This document shows positions 1 through 10,167 of a stretch of DNA of 64,000 bases, one piece after another (positions within the stretch are counted from its first letter, which is position 1; every line of letters starts with the position of its first letter). The translations under genes and the position numbers were made by a program. The notes below the pieces were generated by a model. The model did no database searches and was not told the origin of the DNA. It saw nothing but the letters and a program-made list of their open reading frames with translations. Source of the stretch: Oncomelania hupensis (Eukaryota; Mollusca; Gastropoda; Littorinimorpha; Pomatiopsidae); assembly GCA_036898135.1 (NCBI GenBank), contig CM072523.1:3177459-3241458 (forward strand), read 5' to 3'.

Positions 1-116
1 AGAGTGGAGAGAGACAGACAGAGAGAGAGATAGAGAGGTTAAGAGAGGGAAAGAGAATTAAGAAAGAAACAGTTAAAGAGAACAAGAGCGAGGGTGGGCA
101 GAGGGAGGGAGGGAGG
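1..116. repeat. GA-rich low-complexity sequence
   Basis: Imperfect (GA)n with GGGA interruptions. The short open frames across it are composition artefacts. Confidence 0.8.
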
Positions 117-467
117 AAGTGAAATATTTAGCGGGAAGGGCCAAAGGGAATGGATTTCTCAGTCTTGCAACACGTTCTCAATTCAAAATACATTTCCTGC
201 CAGTGGTATAAATTTTCCACGTCTGTTGAAAAACTCTTTTACGCATTTTTTGGGGGGCACCCTGTTCGGTGCAGCCGCACTTGAGATAGGACACTTGACT
301 CCAGTCTTCGGCATTTCTGTTAAAAAAAAAATAATTTTCGATTGCTGCTCTTAAAGCCGTGCTGCACCTACACAATTTGGGCTGCAGTTGGTTTTAAGCG
401 TACGGAGACATCCTAGCATTTGGTATGTCTGTATATGTTGACAGTCTATTTGACACCCTTTTCACTT
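117..467. other. No recognised feature
   Basis: Mixed-composition sequence with no long frame, RNA gene or repeat that I can recognise. Confidence 0.5.
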
Positions 468-480
468 AAGTCTGCCTGCA

Positions 481-1055
481 CCCCCGTTGGGTTGCCGGGG
501 GTTTCAGTATAAATAGTATCCTCACTTTCTGGACATTTTGTGCTTTAAATTCCCACTGTCGCTGTCTTTCTCATTTGCTCTTTCTCATTCCTGCTCTGTT
601 CTATCAATCTGCTATACTATCTTCTTCTTCGCTATACCAGTCACCTACTTTTTTCTTGAAAACTCTTCTGGGACAAGACTCCTTATTTGTTTGTGAGGTC
701 TGTTGGATCAGCTTGGGAATATTGGACGCTTTTTGCCAGGTGGTCACTAGGGCTTCCTATGATGTTATTATTTAGCAATGTGGGCATTTTATATGTATGT
801 GTTTTGTTGATAATTTATAATGATGTTTGTATTCTATTTTGTTTTTGTAAACGGGGGTTCGATAAATTAGAGTATAGCCTCAGCGTCCCCTGCATGGGAC
901 GTCTTTATTGTAAAGTGACTGGCTGGTGGAGAGTATTCAGTTTTACCACTAGGGTTGTTTCAGCAGATCTTTTATGCGGATCAGGGGTTGTCCGGTCCTG
1001 ATTTGGATCGGAAGAGTCCGCTGGACCTAAAGCAGTAACCATGTAATGTAATGTA
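481..1055 (+). mobile_element. LINE-mobilised retroposon family R, copy 1
   Basis: First of six related copies (also 24705-25256, 33497-34203, 34231-34809, 39611-39668, 60912-61477). It begins with a G/C inverted repeat (CCCCCG...CGGGGG), carries TATAAATA about 30 nt in, and ends in an ATGTA-type tandem tail. The flanks 468-483 and 1056-1071 share AAGTCTGCCTGCACCC; the first 13 nt are a clear target-site duplication, which fixes both ends. Variable-length duplications plus a short tandem tail are the hallmark of LINE-mediated retroposition. No coding frame is conserved between copies and there is no tRNA-like head, so it is a non-autonomous element of unknown parentage. I do not recognise the family. 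Confidence 0.75.
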
Positions 1056-1118
1056 AAGTCTGCCTGCACCCACACAAATAGATGGTTTGAACTTTCTATG
1101 GAAGTGGGGAATTGGTAT

Positions 1119-1252
1119 TAGCACTAGGTCCTTTCTCCACATCACCGGTCGCCCAGAATTGTGTTCAGTTGTCTATAGAGTCAGCAAAGGGCGCCTCGGG
1201 CGGCTTGAGGTAGATTGTGTATCGGCCACCGCCTTGAACCGCTGTGGGGAAC
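1119..1252 (+). mobile_element. SINE family 1, 3' body fragment
   Basis: Shares the segment GGTCGCCCAG...GGCGCCTCGGGCGGCTTGAG...CGCCTTGA with the complete SINE at 28184-28705. Head and tail are missing. Confidence 0.6.
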
Positions 1253-1528
1253 AATAGAAGGTTAAAGTTCGCCTAGCGTTATGATTTTATATCGCCAGTA
1301 CCAGATGAAGTCAAAACGAGAAAATCAGGTGTTGAAAACTAAATACTACTGCTAAATTTCAGTACAGACAAATTACTTTTTTTTTGGGGGGGGGGGGGGG
1401 CACTAAATATTTATATGACCTACAAAAGGCGTATTATTCATACAATCACTGTTATTTCCTACTCATTCAATTTAAGTAATTGAGCTGTGACCTGAATGTA
1501 ATATTAGTCTAAATGATAAGGGGGATAC

Positions 1529-1566
1529 ACAGACACACACACACACACGCGCGCGCACACACACAT
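1529..1566. repeat. (AC)n with CG interruptions
   Basis: Dinucleotide microsatellite. A T/G homopolymer run lies nearby at about 1377-1400. Confidence 0.85.
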
Positions 1567-2725
1567 ACTCAAACTTTCGCTGCCACATACTGGCTGGCTT
1601 TGTTGGTAGAAAAATGGGGAAACACGTCATCATCTATCTCCCTTTAAGTGTATGTCCAGCTATTTCTAAATGGCCTCTCCATAGAATGCATTTGGTCATA
1701 GAGCGTTCTGGTCTACAAGTTCCAGCAAGCTTTGAAAACATTGTTGATTTTAGCAAAGACTGTGATGCAATAATGTAACGGTCTGACCGGTGTCAGTTCA
1801 GTTGGATAAATTTTAAGTCCCCGACTCAGTAGCATATAGAACGCAGCCTTTTGACGTACACTGTGTCTCTCAGTCTTGGATATTGGGTATTGGAATCAGA
1901 CTCTCGTCGCCCAAGACACGTATTTTTGTTATGAACCTCTTTTATCACACTTATCTCTGGTCAGCGCTTGTCAACAATGTCAAAGGTACTTTTTGCATGC
2001 TCCGTGTGTCGGCGGCATAAATCATGACGTAGTTTACGTTATTAGAATTAATGTAGTTAGTACCTAGTACACGAACATTGGCATTTTGTTAACATTATTG
2101 TAGTGTGACGAATGTTAATTCATCGTATTCTCTCACACGCATTCTCCCTCATGATCATACCAACAATGTGTGCTTCTTGCTCCGGCTGTAGCTTTCTGCA
2201 TTCATTCATGAATATCCTTCCCTTTCGTTCATCTCTGTCAAATCTCTCTAAACCCTCATCCTCACCATATCCCGTTGCCTACCTCGATCAACACCCCCGC
2301 AACCGCCCAACTACCTTCACACCCACAGCCCCCAAAGTTCACCCTCCGTCAATTACGCCATATCGGTCTCTATGCGCCACAAGAGGTGAAGTTTAGCACG
2401 TTCAGGTTACACGGTCGCCCTTCAGGGTTAGGTTTTATCTGGCTTCTCTCAACGCCTTCCAACATACCAGACGTCCAGGTCTCTGAATGCAGCAAAGGAA
2501 AAGATGAGGAGTGGTTTGTACAGAGAGAGGGAGAGAGAGATAGAGAGAAATAAGAGGAAGGGTGGGGGGACGGGGGTATGTTGAATTTGGATAACTTTAA
2601 TTCAATGAAAGTTTTATGCGTCGCCTAATTTTACAACCAATCTTAGAGAAATATAATATAGGGGTGGAAAGAAGAGACAGAGAATGTATATGTAAAGAAA
2701 AAAGAATTTTAAGAAATCCTATCGC
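1567..2725. other. No recognised feature
   Basis: Frames of 60-95 codons occur at 1876-2553, but none shows a recognisable motif or clear splice signals. A short GA tract lies at about 2521-2549. Confidence 0.45.
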
Positions 2726-2955
2726 ACGGACTTTATAGATCCTGACGCTCATGAGTGCCGGCTACACAAATACACCCAGCACGCACTAGGTCCCTTCTCC
2801 CTATCCCCGGTCGCCCAGGATCGTGCTCAGTCGTCTGGGCGTTAGACTATGCGCCCAAAGGCTGCAAGTGGGCACCTGGAGCGGCTTGAGTGAGATCTGT
2901 ATAGGCCAGCGCCTTGAGGAGCTCTTGGGCTGAAAAAACGCTCTATAAAAGTGAT
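2726..2955 (+). mobile_element. SINE family 1, central and 3' body
   Basis: Matches the complete copy at 28184-28705 from the segment ACTTTATAGATCCTGACGCT through GGTCGCCCAGGAT, GAGCGGCTTGAGTGAGAT and the terminal GCTCTATAAAA. The tRNA-derived head is absent. Confidence 0.7.
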
Positions 2956-2993
2956 AGGAAAAAAGAGATCAAATGCGGTGGGCAGGAGAGAAT

Positions 2994-3075
2994 TACTCCT
3001 TCGGATGAGAGTATAAACCGAGGTCTAGTATGTGGAAGCACACATTCCATCTCACAGACTTTAAAGATCCTGACC

Positions 3076-3077
<2 letters not shown>
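2994..3077 (+). mobile_element. SINE family 1, internal fragment
   Basis: Contains the family core GATGAGAGTATAAACCGAGG followed by ACATTCCAT and ACTTTAAAGATCCTGAC. The adjoining (GA)n tract begins right after it. Confidence 0.7.
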
Positions 3078-3123
<46 letters not shown>

Positions 3124-3135
3124 GAGAGGGAGAGG

Positions 3136-3171
<36 letters not shown>
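3078..3171. repeat. (GA)n microsatellite
   Basis: Nearly pure GA with a GGGAGA-rich centre. Open frames on both strands are repeat artefacts. Confidence 0.95.
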
Positions 3172-3173
<2 letters not shown>

Positions 3174-3585
3174 TGGAAGGGGGTAAAGGCGGAAGATAAC
3201 ATTCAAAAAGGGTTAATACGTTTGTGCTCTGCTAGACTGGTGACGACGCGTAGAAGAGTCACGTGTTACATATTTTAAAATGCTGAGGGTTAAAAAAAAA
3301 AAGAAAAAGAATTGAAAGCGAAAGTGAAGTGTCAAGTGTTGTGGGTGTAGACGGAGGCTGGATGGGAGGGATGGGAGATGCAGGATCCTAACAGTTCAGT
3401 GATGAGTGTCGGAAGTCTGGGGCTGGAGTACGCCAAAAAGGCACAAAGAAATAAAAAAAAGGACGAGAAAGAAAAATAAAATGAAGAAAAAAAACAACGA
3501 TATGAAAATAGGGACTGAACGAAAGAATAAAGAAGAAGATAACAAAGCGAGATTTTGTGAAAGTTGAATGTGGCGCTAGACGGCT
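3172..3585. other. No recognised feature
   Basis: Single-copy-looking sequence with A-rich patches at 3286-3320 and 3455-3545. Confidence 0.45.
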
Positions 3586-3655
3586 CCCGTCCAGCAGCAA
3601 GTTCACGTCGTGGGCGGCTTGAGTTAGCTCCCGTTTTAAGCCAGCGCTTTGACGG
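3586..3655 (+). mobile_element. SINE family 1, short 3' fragment
   Basis: GGGCGGCTTGAGTTAG followed by AAGCCAGCGC matches the terminal part of the family 1 body. It directly abuts the minisatellite. Confidence 0.5.
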
Positions 3656-3670
3656 TGGGTTGTAGCGTGG

Positions 3671-4182
3671 CTGGTGAGAGGGGTATAATATGGTTTGAGG
3701 GGTGGGGGTATAATATGGTTTGAGGGGTGGGGGTATAATATGGTTTGAGGGGTGGGAGTATAATATGGTTTAAGAAGTGGGGGCATAATATGGTTTGAGG
3801 GGTGGGGGTATGATATGGTTTGAGGGGTGGGGTATGATATGGTTTGAGGGGTGGAGGCATGATATGGTTTGAGGGGTGGGGGTATAATATGGTGTGAGGG
3901 GTGGGGGTATAATATGGTGTGAGGGGTGGGGGTATGATATGGTTTGAGGGGTGGGGATATAATATGGTTTGAGGGGTGGGGGTATAATATGGTTTGAGGA
4001 TATGGCATGAGGGGTGGAGTATGATATGGTTTGAGGGGTGGGGGTATAATATGGTTTGAGGGGTGGGAGTATATGGTTTGAGGGGTGGGGGTATAATATG
4101 GTTTGAAGGGTGGGGTATAATATGGTGTAAGGGGTGGGGGTATATTATGGTGCGAGGGGTGGGGGTATACAGTGGTTTGAGG
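3671..4182. repeat. 25-bp minisatellite, about 20 copies
   Basis: The unit is built on TATAATATGGTTTGAGGGG plus a run of G, with length variants in the G run (TGGGG or TGGGGG) and two point-variant classes (GGTTTGAGG and GGTGTGAGG). The Pro/His/Thr/Tyr-rich frames on the minus strand (275 and 200 codons) come only from the repeat. Confidence 0.95.
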
Positions 4183-4400
4183 GGAAGGGATGAAGAAGTA
4201 GAGAGTTTGAGACAAGTTACAATTTCAATTTCAAACACATGTCTGAACTAGTTCGTCAGGGGCGAGTAAGTTGGCACTGTGAAGGGAGGTCACCGTGAAC
4301 TGTTTTTGTGCAGCAGTTATGAGCCTTTGGTTCGAGGAAGGCGGCAGACCTTATCATCGCGCATTGCACTGAGTTATGGCATGTGTGCAAACCTCGCGCT

Positions 4401-4467
4401 CTTTCTTCTTCTTCTTCTTCTTCTTCTTCTTCTTCTTCTTCTTCTTCTTCTTCTTCTTCTTCTTCTT
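4401..4467. repeat. (CTT)n microsatellite
   Basis: About 22 perfect trinucleotide units, pyrimidine-only on the plus strand. Confidence 0.95.
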
Positions 4468-6751
4468 GCAGCGAAGGATGGGTGCTTTAAGGGAAATGGG
4501 AAATGGCAGAGAAAAAGGGAGGGAGAGAGGGAGAGAGAGAGAGTAAATATGAATGTGCGTGCGCCACTTTATTTTCACAAAGCGGTAAGACAGGAATGGG
4601 AGGATGAGAGAGAAGGATTGCAGGAGGAGGGTTGATGATGATGAGGAGGAGGGGGATAAAGTGTATACACGCTGTTATGACTGAGACGTGTCGCTTATCT
4701 TTGATTTCGCCGCCATCTCATGGCCACTCATTTTTCCCATTTCTCAAAGAAGGAAAGTGGAAGAGAATTTTTTAAAAAAAGATACAAGAAGAGGAAAGAC
4801 GAATGTAATACAAGCTGATGAGGAACTAGTGTTACGGCTTTAATAATGCAGTCTGTACTTTAGTTTGCATGTTGGAAAGCGATAGAGAGTTGAGAGAAGT
4901 GGGATTAGTGTAGTGGACTGCAAATGACCTTTGCTGGTTTCTATTGCCTAATGTTGTGAGTGACGAGGCAACTTCAGTGTGTACGAACTGTGTCCTATAA
5001 GTGGATGAGGGTGAGAGGAGGTTTGGGGCATTTCAACTGAGAATGGAAGACAGAAAGAAGGAGAAATGGATAGAAGAAGCAGGCGTGTTGCCGTGGTCCT
5101 GATTCGGCTCTTTGCAATTCGTTGGACCCTATAAACAATGAAAGAAAATGAAGAGTTAACATCTGTTTCCTCATCAAATTCGCAAGTACTTCGCGAAACC
5201 GATGGATGTCAGAGTATGAGTTGGTCAAAATGCTGCTAACTTTTGGTCTAGCTGTCAGATAGAATTTTGACTAAGCGGCGGGAGAAAAGCGAGGACTTTC
5301 AGAGATCAGATGATGAGGGAAATTGGTCGTGAAGAACTACATGAAATTCCTTCAATTGACTAGAAAGCAATATATATATATACATAAATTATATAGACAA
5401 CGGACGTCTCCCTAGCTTGTTATCGATGTTCCATTGTATACGCATTCCAAAACATTTGGTTACCTAACGACGTAGCCGACAGTTTTTAATACAACGGTGC
5501 TTTGATCTCCAAAACAACTTAGGGTAACGGAAGCTCCTCGCACAAACAGCTTTCGGCAACAGTAGTGCCTCGCTAAAACAGCAGCTAAACGCCATCATTA
5601 AAAGCTCCTGCGCAGGCCTCGCCTAGGCAACGCACGTCAGGTGCAGGTTGACCTGTGCATTTGGAGTGCATCAGTGTGCAGATGACGGTGCAGCAGACCA
5701 CACAGTGTACCTGGTAGTGCAAGGTGGGCCAAGTAAGGCAATCACAGCTCACGACGCCTCGCTAAGCTCAGGGCTCCAGACGTTAGCAAACACGCAGTGA
5801 CACACGGACTGGCTGTTGGCCTTGCAAGGTGCTCAGGGTCCGGTCTGTCTGGCTTTAGAATGCGCTCCGAAGTCTTGTGAGGACGTCCGTAGACGACGGT
5901 GACGACTCACAAGTAGTGTAAGGTGCCTCCTGCCTATTCCATATGGGGGCGGTACTAAATGGAATCAACCGCACACTGGCTTCTGGCCTTGTAAGTAGCT
6001 CACCGTCTGTCTGCTTTAATGCCAGTCTTTGTAGGCCGTCTGAAGTTATGAGAATCACTTTCAGACGCACAGATAGGCGTTTGGCTTTGTAGACCATGCC
6101 CTTAGGTTAAAGGGAGAGCCAGAGACAGTGGGTGTAAGCCAGTTTGGTGTTGAAAGCGGCTTTTAAGGATTTCTGAGATTGTCAAAAACGAACTAAGAAA
6201 CGGAGAGCCTGCTTTGTTGTAGTCATTATGTTCAACAGTCGCATCATTTCGCCTCCGCATTTATTTATTTTAATGTCTGTTCATATGTGTGACATTACCT
6301 CTTCATAATTTAGAACTTGAAAACGACACATAATTCAAACACACACATTATATTTATTTGAAAGTTTACGCTTAAGAGCCCGCTAATTTATTGCGTAGCA
6401 AAAGTGCCAGTCTTTGATTCATCCACCATTGAATGACTCTTTACAAAATGATAAAATTACGACCACGTTATTCGTCTACATGAACGAAACATTTGCTAAA
6501 ATTACTGTCATATTTGAGTGAGAGTATAGCAACAATCAAGTCACTGTTCACTATAGGCAGTATTAGTGAAATAGTTTGAATAAATGAGGCTTGACTTTGA
6601 GAGTCAATTGTTTAATCTCATGATTTTGCAACAGTGAAGGCCCTGTTCAAGAAAGTTTTTCCGTGTACGACCTAGGATTACTATTACTAATACTATTAGT
6701 AACAACGTTGTACGTTGCATACGCTCTAAATGCGCGAGGGACGAAGGACGC

Positions 6752-6753
<2 letters not shown>
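4468..6753. other. Single-copy stretch without recognised genes
   Basis: GA-rich patches at 4516-4545, then ordinary composition. No frame above 80 codons and no RNA gene seen. The short duplication at 5796-6070 is listed separately. Confidence 0.45.
5796..6070. repeat. Diverged tandem duplication, period about 170 bp
   Basis: The segment around 5801-5865 (ACTGGCTGTTGGCCTTGC, then GGTCTGTCTGGCTTTA) recurs in weaker form at about 5971-6030 (ACTGGCTTCTGGCCTTG, then CCGTCTGTCTGCTTTA). Confidence 0.5.

Positions 6754-6812
<59 letters not shown>
6754..6812. repeat. (GA)n microsatellite
   Basis: About 29 uninterrupted GA units. Confidence 0.95.
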
Positions 6813-6817
<5 letters not shown>

Positions 6818-7718
6818 ATGGGGTGGGGAAACAGAAGAAGTGCGTTGGAGACTTATGTGGACATGCACCATCATGCGATTTCCCTAACTAGAAAGAACAT
6901 TTCTGATTCAGAGTGAACTTTTAGTGCTGAATGACCTATTTAGGGGCCATCTTGATTTTCATTCGCGAAGCATGTCCACAATAACACACAGCAGTAATTA
7001 ATTTGTAACAGATTTCACACTCTCCCATACATGTAGTAAATGTCACTATCATCAGTATTTTGAAATTATTTTACAGTTTGCCAACTTTTCTTCATTATAG
7101 TGTATTATTGCCTAACTTCGCTAAACTCGTGGCCAAGAATCTGTAGGCAACTTTGCCCATTTGCCACGTTCCTGCGACAGTGTAGCATAGACAACGGACG
7201 TCTGTAGTGACCAACGCTTGAACCTGTCGCTCCTACGTCCGGGAAATGAGCTGTTCCGGTGACAACAGTAATTTCTTTGTGAGGCTCTTGCGCGGAACAG
7301 CCCACTTTACTACGTAGGGGGCGGAAGAGGTCAGTGACGTCGCTCTTTCCCTTTGGGGTAGAGGAAACCTGGACTTGCTGGATTTGGACTACTACTAGTA
7401 GTAATATTGTAAGTATTTATAGTAATAATTGGTAATAATAACGACAATTTGTCATAGTACTGTTGCTTTGATTGCATGGTGAACACGGAAATAGAGATCT
7501 GGGATGGTTAGTTAGGTAAATTAGTCTTTTGTTGTGCCAACGGAATAATTTGTAACTATATTTGTTGGTCTCGTATAATGATAGTAGATATCTGGTGTTT
7601 GGGTTAACGTGCAGCTGCACCAGTAAACTGGTATTAATAGTTATGGCGTAAGGAAATGAGTTACAAACAGCCTTAGTCAAGAGTGATGACGAGGAAGAGG
7701 AGGAGGAGAAATAACTTC
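6813..7718. other. No recognised feature
   Basis: AT-rich, ordinary sequence. Frames of 66-87 codons show no recognisable motif. Confidence 0.45.
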
Positions 7719-7755
7719 AGAGAGAGCGAGAGAGAGAGAGAAGAGGGGGGGGGGA

Positions 7756-7793
<38 letters not shown>
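7719..7793. repeat. GA-rich microsatellite with a G run
   Basis: (GA)n interrupted by a run of nine G at about 7746-7754. Confidence 0.9.
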
Positions 7794-7794
<1 letters not shown>

Positions 7795-8466
7795 ATACTG
7801 GACGGATGAGAGGGCTTAGCAGTGTGGCGACTGTCAGAAGAGCGACGTGCTTTAAGGTGCATTCCTGTAGCAGTCACTCTCTTTAAGGCACAACGCCGAT
7901 TTGTCACAGCGTCTCTATATGCATTGAGCAAAGCATCCTCCTTTTTCCTCTTCTGTATCCTCCACATCCTCCTCATCATCATCCTCCGCATCATCATCCT
8001 CATCATCGTGAACGTCGCTATCGTCGTCGTCCTCTTTTGCGTGTTGGTGTTGAAGACGCCAAATGGAGTTACATTGTGCCGCGATACCCCTTAATACCTT
8101 GCCATCCTCCTTTCCAACATTCTAGATCATGCTCTTCATTATACAATACTAACATCATTATTTTTGACAATCATTGTTTGAATATGACCTATATACAATG
8201 TTGGGTGTTCGCGGTATAGAAGACCACAATCAATAGGTCGAGGACCTCACAGCCACTGCAGCAAGGCCTCGTCGTACTAATGACCCAAGGTCGACGTAGA
8301 CGCTAGCTACAATAGAGATAAAAAGTTTGTGTACAGCACAAGTGATAAAGGCGTCTGGCCTCAATAGATGGGACTGCAATTAATTGATTCACTAGATGTT
8401 ATCCTCCGTGGAATGAGGGAATGATGAAAAGACTTACCTCCCCTTCTCTGCTGCCCATGGTTTGCC
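7794..8466. other. No recognised feature; degenerate CAT/CTC tract inside
   Basis: The stretch 7945-8035 is a degenerate CATCAT/CCTC trinucleotide tract. The rest is ordinary sequence with no supported gene. Confidence 0.45.
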
Positions 8467-8629
8467 TTTGTTGATGTGTGCCATAGATACAGATGGCCAT
8501 GTGTGGATGTGTGCCATAGATACAGATGGCCATTTGTGGATGTGTGCCATAGATACAGATGGCCATGTGTGGATGTGTGCCATAGATACAGATGGCCATG
8601 TGTGGACGTGTGCCATAGATACAGATGGC
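8467..8629. repeat. 33-bp minisatellite, left part (about 5 copies)
   Basis: The unit contains GGATGTGTGCCATAGATACA and the palindrome ATGGCCAT. The array is cut by element A and resumes at 17830. Its last five bases, ATGGC (8625-8629), are the left target-site duplication of element A. Confidence 0.95.
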
Positions 8630-10120
8630 TGTCGCAAACCTGGGTGTTACTGGGTGATCACTACTGATGAAGGACTTCCTTGACTTTCATGACTTACCCC
8701 AGAACATGGTTTTATTTCAATAAAAAAACCTAAGGTACACCATTTCATTCCAACACTTCACAAACACATAACACATTTTTCCAAGTTCGAGTATTTTATT
8801 ATATTCCGTTCATTTTTTCTTCGAGATCGGAACGATAATTTGGCGATGCTTTTGTCGTGGTTACCGAAAATAAAGTTCGATTGTTTTTTTTACTTAGCTT
8901 CTTATAAAGTCCTCGTTGAAATCGTTGTTAACAGATGAAGAAATCCGGAACTAGGTGAGTTGGTAGAAAAGTTAATAGGAGCTGGAACTTGACGTCGATG
9001 TCGCCGTTAGATCTAAAGGCTGTCCATGACCCACCAGTGACTTCTGTAGCCCTCGTTAACGTACAGTTCCATCTTAGAATCAGTCACTCCGATCATAAGC
9101 CAGACGTCATCGAAGAATCCAGTGCCAGTCTCAAAGATGACATCGTCACGTAGATCCAAGACGATTCATACCACAGAATAAAAAAACACCTGCCGAACAA
9201 AACTAGTCTTAGAAATCTGCATGAAAATTATTTTCATACAAACTTAAACTCCTTCAGGTCCGGCTCTGCTTGGAAAAACATGTTACGATTAATCAACACA
9301 TCAGTCCCCTGAAAACCAACTGCATTCAGACGAACCAACTATTTTTCTCTGGAAAAGAAATGCATTCAAACAAACAAACTATTTGTCTCCTCTGGAAAAC
9401 AAATGCATTCACTGAACAAACTATCTCACTACTCTGAAAAACAAATGCATTCAATGAACAAACTATTTTTCTCCTCTGAAAATACATATATTCAATGAAC
9501 AAATCATCACACGTATCAATCTTCTTGGGAAATGATCTTGAATGAAGAAAAATCTAAATATTTACCCTACGGTGCCAGAATTTCAGCTAAAGCTGATCAA
9601 ACGTCGAGGAACAACTATCTTCCTGGCCCAACCACATCTGACATCATTCAGCCTCCAGCTAAACTGTCGTTGGCACCCCACAGAATAAGTTGCCTCGGAG
9701 CTTGGGTAGAATCCTTCCTGTCCAGTCTAGATCTCTTTCCCAACTGATTGACAGTTTTCCTAACCGATTTTGCCTCTGTTTCATTTTACTAAGGTTACCA
9801 TACTTTTATCATTAAAACAACCAATGAAAATTTCCCAACGCAAACAAATGACCTATCACCTCAAATATTATATTTTGTAAAATTAATAGCTCACAAACTC
9901 TTTTCTTTCCCTAAAATTTTATTATTGGCATTAATCACAAACTTTCACACAAAAGAATCATCGATAAAAATCGTCCATTTTATTCTTTTCCAGGAATACA
10001 CAAAATGGCGATTGACACGCAGCAAAATTGACGTCATATTTCTAAATCTAGCACAGGCACTCTATAAAACAATTTGCACTTGGAAAATAAAAATTATCGC
10101 GAGCGTTCCGTTTCGCGACA
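8630..10120 (-). repeat. Element A 3' LTR
   Basis: 1491 bp, beginning TGTCGC and ending GCGACA on the plus strand (6-bp terminal inverted repeat with the canonical TG...CA). On the sense (minus) strand an AATAAA is at 8716-8711, about 80 nt before the LTR end, a plausible polyadenylation signal. Differences from the 5' LTR: G/T near 9706 versus 17414, and one fewer A near 9180. Confidence 0.95.
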
Positions 10121-10137
10121 TTACGCCCCTCCTCTTG
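10121..10137 (-). other. Element A polypurine tract
   Basis: On the sense strand AAGAGGAGGGGCG is followed by TAA and the 3' LTR. A purine run at this position normally primes plus-strand DNA synthesis. Confidence 0.7.
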
Positions 10138-10167
10138 AGCTGAAACATCCATGTTTAAGCTATTCTT

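Noticed and set aside
5392..7205. Shared phrase TAGACAACGGACGTCT at about 5394 and 7190
   Set aside because: Only ~16 bp match with no extension, so I could not call it a repeat.
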